DNA of 64,000 nt from assembly GCA_034359265.1 (NCBI GenBank), contig CP136891.1, positions 83,160,001-83,224,000 of the forward strand, in the 5' to 3' direction. The notes below the pieces were generated by a model. That model searched no databases. It was given only the letters and a program-made list of their open reading frames with translations, and was not told the origin of the DNA. Position 1 is the stretch's first letter, and every line of letters starts with the position of its first letter. This DNA comes from Canna indica (Eukaryota; Streptophyta; Magnoliopsida; Zingiberales; Cannaceae). The position numbers and the translations under genes were made by a program. Positions 58,301 through 64,000 of the stretch are shown here, in pieces.

Positions 58301-58356
58301 ATCGATTGAGTGTCGATGAAGCTCTTCATCATCCTTACTTTCAGCCACACTATTAA
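31341..58356 (+). CDS. PP2C phosphatase - protein kinase fusion protein
   Basis: Proposed exons: 31341-31617, 32263-32518, 33973-34078, 34164-34302, 37170-37428, 38052-38407, 38567-38643, 39041-39194, 40184-40373, 41089-41329, 48710-49201, 51457-51514, 51940-52027, 52873-52944, 54419-54502, 54686-54829, 55955-56036, 56675-56757, 56864-56918, 58297-58356. They give 1090 residues in one frame. Residues 1-27 look like a signal peptide or membrane anchor ([12 protein letters not shown]). PP2C motifs: EDR (78-80), FDGHNG (108-113), GSTA (223-226), ANVGDSKA (about 239-246), SRAIGD (336-341), ASDG (371-374), DNM (424-426). Kinase motifs: [10 protein letters not shown] (614-623), beta-3 Lys682, HRDIKPEN (863-870), DFG (902-904), TPPEAL (930-935) and a late [16 protein letters not shown] segment. 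It resembles the plant family split in Arabidopsis annotation as At3g63340/At3g63330 (from memory). The presence of Lys, HRD and DFG suggests an active kinase. A Gly is replaced by Asp in the first loop position (DRGSYG). Exon 3 lacks a clear GT donor. Introns hold many mobile elements. Confidence 0.88.
32037..32136. repeat. 50-bp tandem duplication in intron 1 of the phosphatase-kinase gene
   Basis: The unit beginning ATAATGATATTTAGACTGTC and ending AACCT occurs twice in succession with only a couple of differences (AATAGCAAAACC against AAGAGCAAAACT). It is non-coding and probably a recent slippage or unequal-exchange event. Confidence 0.85.
34405..34555 (+). mobile_element. Au-like SINE, degenerate, in intron 4
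   Basis: The text CCTGGAGGTCATGGGTTCAA then CCACGAAAATGGCCTTTTTGC, CTGTGTACATCAACCC and CATGCACTGGGTTACC followed by T-rich sequence follows the order of the plant Au SINE: Pol III B box GGGTTCAAGCC, a GGAAACAGCCTCTTGCAAAA-like segment, TGCGTACA, then a GTGCA.CGGGCTGCCC-like end before TTTT. The head with the A box is eroded. Recognition is from memory of the Au consensus. An open frame here (34243-34590) is only the SINE read through. Confidence 0.65.
36046..36538. mobile_element. hAT-type MITE rich in GGCGC motifs, intron 4
   Basis: The ends are CAAGGTTGTCAAATGCGC and, on the complement, CAGGGTTGTCAAAAGCG, flanked by a perfect 8-bp duplication TCTTTGAG (36038-36045 and 36539-36546). Both subterminal parts are packed with GGCGC/GCGCC words. 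The AT-rich middle has a partly doubled AAGAAATTTGAAGTAAC...GCTAGCTAATACATGG block (about 36299 and 36379). The 8-bp duplication and CA(A/G)GG ends place it among hAT MITEs. Confidence 0.85.
36590..37085. mobile_element. GGGCGGTAT-palindrome hAT-type MITE, copy 1 (496 bp, intron 4)
   Basis: The termini are CATGGTTTAAAAT and ATTTGAAACCATG, with a perfect 8-bp target duplication CCTGTGAG at 36582-36589 and 37086-37093. The interior is built from ATACCGGGCGGTAT, CGGTATTTATCGGTATT and GGTACCGTACC words on both strands. It is the longest of three related copies in this gene. Open frames inside are artefacts of the repeated motif. Confidence 0.85.
41996..42075. repeat. Tandem duplication, unit about 38 bp, intron 10
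   Basis: GGTCAATTATCTCATCAAAT followed by TGGATCTCGACAAATTGG is repeated immediately as GTCAATTATCTCATCAAATT with GGACCTCGACATATTGG. It ends about 55 bp before the copia insertion. Confidence 0.8.
42129..42269 (-). repeat. 3' LTR of the copia element
   Basis: 141 bp with TG...CA ends on the element strand, identical to the LTR at 47084-47224. A TATATATAAG run near the middle could serve as the promoter in the other copy. Confidence 0.95.
42270..42281 (-). other. Polypurine tract of the copia element
   Basis: On the element strand CTTGAGGGGGAG lies directly before the 3' LTR, the site where plus-strand DNA synthesis starts. Confidence 0.9.
42277..46340 (-). pseudogene. copia gag-pol, damaged by stops and frameshifts
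   Basis: Gag starts at 46340 ([15 protein letters not shown]). Further on are a zinc knuckle [14 protein letters not shown], protease [12 protein letters not shown], the GAG-pre-integrase HCRLGHPS, integrase with the D,D,E residues ([23 protein letters not shown]), RT with [11 protein letters not shown] and VYVDDILL, and RNase H ending at 42277. Breaks: in-frame TGA at 46062-46064 and 44985-44987, a frameshift near 43390, another near 43147, TAG near 42655 and TAG at 42526-42528. The protease motif has Asn in place of the catalytic Asp (codon at 45354-45356). The zinc site reads [10 protein letters not shown], where family members have Cys before the second Cys. All segments otherwise lie in order with no large deletion. 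Confidence 0.93.
46910..47035 (-). repeat. Tandem repeats in the copia untranslated leader, unit about 29 bp
   Basis: The words GAACAGTAA and GCGCAGGAACAGTRAA recur four to five times between the primer-binding site and gag. Two more internal repeats with CTACGCCGGCGGAGGA lie at about 46650-46750. The leader is GC-rich, unlike the rest of the element. Confidence 0.75.
47072..47083 (-). other. Primer-binding site of the copia element
   Basis: TGGTATCAGAGC on the element strand follows the 5' LTR without a gap. This word matches the 3' end of initiator methionine tRNA and is the usual copia primer site. Confidence 0.92.
47084..47224 (-). repeat. 5' LTR of the copia element
   Basis: 141 bp, identical to the 3' LTR. 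It contains the promoter for an RNA that would run antisense to the host phosphatase-kinase gene. Confidence 0.95.
47681..48202. repeat. Imperfect direct repeat of about 110-125 bp flanking a MITE, intron 10
   Basis: The block starting AAGGCTATCATGCA at 47681 and containing GATGGAAAA..CAGAACATAAA and GATGATGGGCTGCCAGCTA recurs from 48076 with an extra 20 bp or so (GATGATGGGTTGCCAGCTA near 48158). The MITE at 47789-48076 sits exactly on the boundary between the two copies. Confidence 0.75.
47789..48076. mobile_element. GGGCGGTAT-palindrome hAT-type MITE, copy 2 (288 bp, intron 10)
   Basis: The ends CATGGTTTAAAATCTCGGT and ACCGAGATTTTAAACC are near-perfect inverted repeats; the last three bases are TTA instead of ATG. 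An 8-bp duplication AGGCTATC lies at 47781-47788 and 48077-48084. The interior has ATACCGCCCGGTATGGG and related words. It shares the GTACCGTACCGACACACGG block with copy 1. Confidence 0.85.
50174..50391 (-). mobile_element. tRNA-type SINE, 218 bp, in intron 11
   Basis: A 20-bp direct repeat, ACTTAAGAATATAAAACTAT, flanks it perfectly (50154-50173 and 50392-50411). On the minus strand the head carries an A-box-like AAGTGGTAGTAGCTTCGGG and a B box GGGTTCAATCCC about 40 bp later. The body contains repeated CGCTTTGTGCG words. The 3' end is a T/A-rich tail with (GAAA)n near 50174-50200. Perfect duplication and intact Pol III boxes point to recent insertion. Confidence 0.88.
55609..55651 (+). mobile_element. 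Very short poly-A retroposed insert, 43 bp, in intron 16
   Basis: The 13 bases AGTTGGTCTGCAA occur at 55596-55608 and at 55652-55664. The 43 bp between end in a run of A. This looks like an extremely 5'-truncated retroposon. A chance repeat with slippage cannot be excluded. Confidence 0.5.
57408..57675. mobile_element. GGGCGGTAT-palindrome hAT-type MITE, copy 3 (268 bp, intron 19)
   Basis: It starts CATGGTTTGATAAATAC and ends GGTATTTTAAACCATG, with CTGGGCGGTATTT and GGTACCGGTACCGG words inside. Flanks GGTCTAAC and ATTCTAGC are only a partial match, so this copy is older than the other two. A run of C and A (AACCCCCCCAAAACC) marks its centre. Confidence 0.75.
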
Positions 58357-60618
58357 ACAAGCTGTAACAGAAGTTTGGGGATGTTTCTGACACCATGACA
58401 AGGTTGCTCTTGTGGATGGATTGTGCCATGCGCTAATTGTATCTGCTATACCACACTATTCTATTTGTTACTGAAGCACAGTATAGCAGATCAAATTGAG
58501 GTATACAAGTCAACTTATATATTAATTTTATTTTATGGTGATAGAACTGAGAGTAATGAATTTTACCAATACATTATACTGCTCCGTAAGGAACAGTTTG
58601 GGGCTCTTATGAATGTTCATTTGGTTGATCCATTGCAACCTAGACATCAAGTATTTAATTATCAATTGCGCTTTCTGTTTGCTGGTGAAATCTGATACAT
58701 TTGGTCAATTATCAGACCCCTTGTTGGAGAAAGTCTCACACACTGGGTTTTGTTTCTTCAAACAGAGTAGTTTGATAATTAATCTTGACATATGCCTAGT
58801 TTTTATAATCAAGAACTTAACTACATATCTTAAGGGATAAAATAGAGTACAAACTACAAACTTTTGTAAGAAGAACCAAAATGGTCCTGTTCATTTTGTG
58901 TTTCTTTTCCATGTCCTAGTACTTCCAAGTACATCGAACAAGTAACAATCCTGAGGAGATATCAAGCATTGCTAGTACTTGGGTATTTATGTGATCCCTT
59001 TATCCTGAACAAATGCCTCCTGCATGAATCATTTTAAAATCTCAGCCTTCCCTAGCATGGTCCTTGCATCGCTAAAGGGGATGAGAGTAGATCTCCAAGC
59101 TACTTTAGTAATGTAAAAATGGTGACAAAATGTGTAAGTAATAGATCTTAGAGGTTGTTGGATTAGATTCACTGTAGAACCTGTGTACAGCTTTTTTTCT
59201 TATTATGCATGATTTTTTTTTTCATTCCCCTGTAGCTTTGGAAGACAGATTTGTGTGATTCGCTTAGGCTTTAGCCAATAAGATTTGTGCCCATAAGCAG
59301 AAAATCTTGTCTGTTTTTCCTAGAGAACTGGTACTAGATATGCCCTAAGTACAAAGAGTCTAGGCAACCATATAGCAGTGCTAAAAGATGAAAATAACCA
59401 AATCATAATATTTCTCCATATATGGGAATTTGATATATCCAAGTGTCAAAAATAAGTTCACAAGGCTCCAAGGTAATCAGGCTCGAACATTGAGTTGAGA
59501 AAGCCTGCTAGTTCTTACTAATCCATGAGTTCCTGAATTCAAATAAAAAACAGAGGTGAACTATGTTTCTTTACTCCCGTCTCTAGAAGGTTGTATGAAT
59601 ACATGGAACTGGTTGTGCATAGATATAGATTATTTCTCTACTCCCCTTTCACAAGGTTGTATATAGATATAGATACAGATACTATATGTTTTTGTTGTGT
59701 GAAAAATTTATCAGGTTATATTCTTATTAAGGAACAATTCCTTTGGCTTCACAGTAAATTCAGTTTGTCACTTTCCTTTCTTCCTCTAGGCCCATAATCA
59801 AGCTACCGGTCAGATTTTTTTTTGAAAAACTGAAACCTTTATTCATTTCAAGAGTGATGAATTGATGTTTAGTTCTTTCACAAGGATGTAATCATGTAAT
59901 CATGCACTACCGCTCAGATGGAACCAGTTCTGTATATATTGTTTAAAATATGTGATGTTTTATGGTTAACTAATGAAGCCTTCTCGAAATTTTTTACAGG
60001 AAAAGTCACGCTTATGCAGCAGAGTCACTAATAGGATCCGTATTGGTTAATTCTGGCATTGACCAAGTCAAATTGCAGTTTGTTCTACATTTTGTGACAT
60101 AAATGTTGAAGGTAGATTCTTAAACTTTAATGTTTGCCTCTCATGTTTTTATGAAATTTCTTGGTAGAAAATTCTTTGCATGTTAACTCCTCTTTCTGGG
60201 CTTTCTCTACATGAACTTGCAGTCCTAGCACTTCAATAAAATATACAGTTGACTGCTATGAATCACTTGATTATTACAGCAAAGAGAAAACATTTGTGGA
60301 GTATATTTATACAGGGAACTGATAGTTAAACGGTACATGCAACATGATCAAGTTGAACCGAGGGGATGTTTAGTTCTTTCACAAGGATGTAATCAGATTG
60401 TTAAAGCTCCATGATGTGCAAAGCTTGTGCAGAAGTTCCGTCTGCTAGTAATGCGTCAGAACTTGCACGAGTATACAATGAATTAATATTTATGTAAAGT
60501 ATATTTATGTACAGAGATTTGTTGTACATTAACTGAAGCATAAATCAAATACTGATTGTTTTCATTCAAACAATACGTGTTATAAAATTACGTAATAAAC
60601 AATAAATCTAATTAGGTC

Positions 60619-60776
60619 GCCAACTGTGACTAGCACTTTGTGTGGATTTTTCACTTTGTGTGATTTGTAATATTCTTCTGTGCGTAGAAGTGATCTTGGA
60701 TGTTTATCCTGTATTTGATTGTACTCTTAAATTCTCGTTCTAGAAATGAACTTGTTATCTTTGGCAAAAAAAAAAA
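60619..60776 (+). mobile_element. Poly-A retroposon, 158 bp, with 15-bp target duplication
   Basis: AAATCTAATTAGGTC occurs at 60604-60618 and 60777-60791. The insert ends in about 12 A after TTATCTTTGGC. It has the look of an mRNA 3' end (T-rich, no Pol III boxes), so it is probably a 5'-truncated processed transcript or a LINE tail. Confidence 0.75.
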
Positions 60777-62062
60777 AAATCTAATTAGGTCTTTTTTTTT
60801 CAGTTAAAGAAGCACTATGCATTATTTTAAAAACAAAATTACATAAATGTCATTTTATGATCTCGTTAGAGACTAATACATTGGCTCAGCCAACTTAATT
60901 ATGGTATGTATCTCCGCACTTTATAGTACTATCATGATATTTTAATTATCATGCTTTTGCACACATGTGATGATTGACCTCAAAATTGCACTCGTATTTT
61001 GCCACTGATAGTGTGCATGCGTTGTAATAACTAAAGAATAATATTTTGAGCAAAAGAGAAAACCATAACATATTAACAAACAACAGTCTAAAAGAAGGGA
61101 CTTTCAAGCAATGCCAGTGATACTAGCTAAGGACATGAATCAGTTGAAAAAATAATGTTTTAGAAATGCTGTGGAGGCAAGTCTGAGAACTCCTTTCTCA
61201 AGCTTTTATGTTAATTCTCACAAAGAACTTGAATTATTATCATTCCATCCTATTAAAGCAACAACTTGGGAGGTTTGGGTATTATGTGAAAGGATACGTC
61301 AACCAAAAATCATCAATTTATTAGTGCAATGTAAAGTGCATTATGGGCCCAAAGACAAAGAAAAGGAGGAGAAAGAAGAAACTGAATCAAATAAGAGGGT
61401 TCCTTGTTCCTTGTGGGGGTGTACCTAATTCTAATACTTTGTGGTTTATTCATCTACACTTTCCTTTCTGAGCCAGCGTTTGCTTTGTGGGTCTTCTTCT
61501 AATTTGTCTGTAGTTCTCTGATCAGTCTTCCGCAGCAAATATTGCTCTGCTCTAAAATAAGAAAAAGTGAGACTGAGCACTTGAGAGCTTAGTTTCTATA
61601 AACCTCCTGGCTCTGTCCTGTTTTGACATGAGAGAGTTGAATGATGAGGAAAGTACTCATTCCATGCCTTAAATTCGAAAGTCTTATCAACTTCTGTTTG
61701 TGTAACTTATTTAATTGCAAGGACTGAGAGCAGAGCACATGAAGCTGCAGAGCTGCAGGCAACTTTGCAAATGATTCCTCTTTTGGTAAGATGGCTCCTA
61801 CAACCCTTCCTATGATGTCTTCTCTGGTATTATTATACATTGCCACCTCTTACACTCCATTCAGTGTGTTGGAAACTGGCTCGACCTGTCAATTCGATCA
61901 GAAATTGGCTACTAATTCCATTCAAGTTGAAAAAACAATTAATTTGATTATCCGAATTGTTTTGTTTTTAATATTTTATAATCCTTGATTAGATTAATCG
62001 TGATAAAGTTTAGGTGGGTTTTGTTGCTCTCCTCTTTCACGACTTCGAGGCTTGAGTCTTGA

Positions 62063-62073
62063 TACATATAAGA
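62063..62073 (+). promoter_or_regulatory. Possible TATA box of the IDD gene
   Basis: TACATATAAGA lies about 70 bp before the start codon. A start site 30 bp on would leave a leader of about 40 bp. Weak on its own. Confidence 0.35.
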
Positions 62074-62138
62074 ACATAACAGAGACCACTAGCTAGCTAT
62101 TCATCAGCATTTGTAAACCAAACACCAAGATCTCCACC

Positions 62139-63693
62139 ATGTTCTTATTAGCACCACCAATGTGCAACTCCACCTCCGTCTCAGAAGAAGCCACTGTTTC
62201 CTCTGAGACAAGACTTGAGGACCACTTCAGCTTGAGCTCTTTGCTTGCACCCCTTTCTCCCCCTCACCAGCCACAACAGCCACCTCTCAAGACCAAGAAG
62301 AAGAGAAACCAACCAGGAAAACCAGGTACTAATTAATCAATTTCTTTTGCCTCTTGTGTCAATATATATATTGTTCTTAATTAAAACATGCATCTTCTAA
62401 ATATCTACATGAAGACCCAGATGCTGAAGTTGTGGCCTTGTCACCAAGAACCCTAATGGCCACAAACAGGTTCATCTGCGAGATTTGCAACAAGGGTTTC
62501 CAGAGGGACCAGAACCTGCAACTCCACAGGAGGGGGCACAACCTGCCATGGAAGCTGAGGCAGAAAAGCAGCAACGAAGGGACGAGGAAGAAGGTGTACG
62601 TGTGCCCGGAGCCATCTTGTGTGCACCACCATCCTTCCAGGGCTCTTGGAGACCTGACAGGGATCAAGAAGCACTTCTCCAGGAAGCATGGAGAAAAGAA
62701 GTGGAAGTGTGACAAGTGCTCCAAAAGATACGCTGTGCACTCGGACTGGAAAGCGCATGTGAAGGTCTGCGGAACGAGAGAGTATACATGTGATTGCGGC
62801 ACCCTCTTTTCTAGGTATATTAATTTGTGCTCTTCCTTAATTTCAGTAATTAAATCACTCTTCTTCCTTGTTACTTTCATGCTGATTTCTCTACTTTTTC
62901 TCATTTATTGCTTCTCTACTAGAAAATTGAAGTTCTTTTCTCATGAATTAATAGCTAGAACATTGAAGATTTAGTACTACAATTCTATTGCATATTAATT
63001 TCTTAATTCCTTGCAGTATTTTTGTACGCATGCATGATTATAATGTAATGATTTAATATTTGATAATAAGAAAAGGAATCTTATCACAAAATTTCCTAAT
63101 TGATTGATTACTTGTCTTTCGATTCATGCAGGAAGGACACCTTCATCACCCACAGGGCCTTCTGCGACGCCTTGGCAGAAGAAAGCGCAAGGCTCGTCAC
63201 TGTCTCCACCGCCGCCGCAGCCGCCGCACCTCTCTTCCTCCTCCCCTCGACCTCCCCATGGGACTCATTCCCTCATTCTAACCCTAACCAGGACTACTGC
63301 AACCTCGAAAGCTGGCAAGTCGGTAGCAGTAATACTACTCCACCAGTACCTCATCTCTCGGCCACGGCGCTTCTCCAAACGGCCTCGACCATGGGCCTCT
63401 TGAGCTTCTCCAGCGCCCTCGGCTGCGCCGGCCTCGGTCACAGCGTTCCTTCGATGGTCGCCAGCACCGTCGATGCCGGAGAGTACCTGCCATTAATGCA
63501 CTGCGCCAGCGGCGATCGCTGTTCGACGAGGGACTTCCTCGGCGTGGCGGCCGGCGGCCAGCCCGGGGAAGATGAGCTGCTGCTGGATTTGGTGACTGGC
63601 GCCGCTTCGTATGGTCCCATGGGTGACCCAATAATCATTAGGAAGCAGCTCGCCGCGCGCGGATTCCCTCCGGTGGCTTGGACGTGGAACTGA
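62139..63693 (+). CDS. INDETERMINATE-domain (IDD) C2H2 zinc-finger transcription factor
   Basis: This is a nuclear DNA-binding regulator; plant IDD proteins act in development, flowering, root patterning and gravity response, often with GRAS-family partners. Three exons, 62139-62325, 62415-62814 and 63132-63693, with GT-AG introns at conserved places, give 382 residues. A basic nuclear signal (KTKKKRN, about 52-58) precedes the ID domain: ZF1 C2H2 (Cys84, Cys87, His100, His104), ZF2 C2H2 (Cys126, Cys131, His149, His154), ZF3 C2HC (Cys161, Cys164, His177, Cys181), ZF4 C2HC (Cys188, Cys190, His203, Cys207). All zinc ligands are intact. The C-terminal part has the two family motifs LSATALLQTAS and TRDFLG, known as protein-interaction sites. 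It is on the short side for the family. The exact orthologue cannot be named without a tree. Confidence 0.95.
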
Positions 63694-64000
63694 ATCAGAT
63701 TGTTAATTACATTAGGCAGCAGGCAAATTGATATTATTGTTTAATTAGTGAGTAATTTAAGTATATTCTAATTATATATGGAACTTAATTTTTGCATGAC
63801 AATTTGGATTTTTCTTTTATGCATGTAATAATATGATATTATTGTTTAATTAGCGAGTAATTTAAGTAGAATCTTGTGGAAATTTAGTTTTGCTGCCACA
63901 ATAAACTATATACGAGTGTGGATGGATTAAAATCGGCACCAACAGATGGCCTGGTTTGCATCCAAAAAAATGTTTTTAAATGTTTACAATTTTTTTTTTC
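63694..64000. other. 3' flank of the IDD gene with a direct repeat
   Basis: GATATTATTGTTTAATTAG followed by GAGTAATTTAAGTA occurs at about 63730-63765 and 63834-63868, differing by one or two bases. Nothing else is recognised before the window ends. Confidence 0.7.

Larger units (their letters stand above)
58357..62138. other. 3' flank of the phosphatase-kinase gene and upstream region of the IDD gene
   Basis: The 3' untranslated region begins here. A GATGTTTAGTTCTTTCACAA..GGATGTAATCA word occurs at about 59865 and again at about 60365. A forward frame at about 61165-61428 (EASLRTPFSSFYVNSHKELE...) ends in a Lys/Glu-rich stretch; I do not recognise it and treat it as uncertain. No other gene is supported. 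Confidence 0.4.

Noticed and set aside
62377..62904. 175-codon minus frame
   Set aside because: It is a shadow of the IDD zinc-finger exon, generated by Cys/His-rich codons read backwards.
1..64000. CRISPR arrays, operons, bacterial terminators, rRNA or tRNA genes
   Set aside because: The sequence is plant nuclear DNA; the tRNA-like B boxes found belong to SINEs, and no cloverleaf gene was seen.

Overview
The window is nuclear DNA from a flowering plant. Intron-split genes, transposable elements of many classes and AT-rich intergenic DNA all point that way. GC-rich first exons and the absence of TIR-type resistance genes suggest a monocot, but the species cannot be fixed from the sequence alone. 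Four genes look real and intact, all on the + strand: a coiled-coil NBS-LRR disease-resistance gene (15491-18754, no intron), an acireductone dioxygenase gene of the methionine salvage cycle (24210-28909, 7 exons), a very long gene joining a PP2C phosphatase domain to a protein kinase domain (31341-58356, 20 exons), and an INDETERMINATE-domain zinc-finger transcription factor (62139-63693, 3 exons).

Layout. 1-2948 is the end of a degenerate CACTA (En/Spm) transposon running off the left edge. It has a clear CACTACTA terminus at 2948, subterminal repeats, a transposase-associated remnant and a broken multi-exon second gene. 2949-6250 holds two long foldback (hairpin) elements. 6255-7985 is a second copy of the promoter and first-intron region of the dioxygenase gene; it lacks exon 1 and abuts a truncated LINE. 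8840-13750 is a roughly 5 kb, extremely AT-rich cluster of one repeat family in both orientations. The NBS-LRR gene follows, then about 4 kb of non-coding DNA with another foldback element, a poly-A retroposon and a terminal-repeat element.

The phosphatase-kinase gene spans about 27 kb because its introns have collected mobile elements: an Au-like SINE, two hAT-type MITEs 51 bp apart, two further copies of one of those MITE families, a complete Ty1/copia retrotransposon with two identical 141-bp LTRs, and a tRNA-type SINE with a perfect 20-bp target duplication. The reading frame nevertheless carries through all 20 proposed exons to a 1090-residue protein with all PP2C metal-site motifs and the kinase Lys, HRD and DFG motifs. 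Both signatures in one chain imply a self-opposing or substrate-coupled phospho-switch. One junction (end of exon 3) lacks a good GT donor.

The genes do not form a cluster acting in one pathway: immune receptor, sulfur salvage enzyme, phospho-signalling protein and transcription factor are ordinary neighbours on a plant chromosome. The most interesting structures are the phosphatase-kinase fusion, the copia element whose identical LTRs coexist with a badly damaged coding region biased to G-to-A changes, and the family of GGGCGGTAT-palindrome MITEs found three times in one gene. I found no clearly new multi-gene system.
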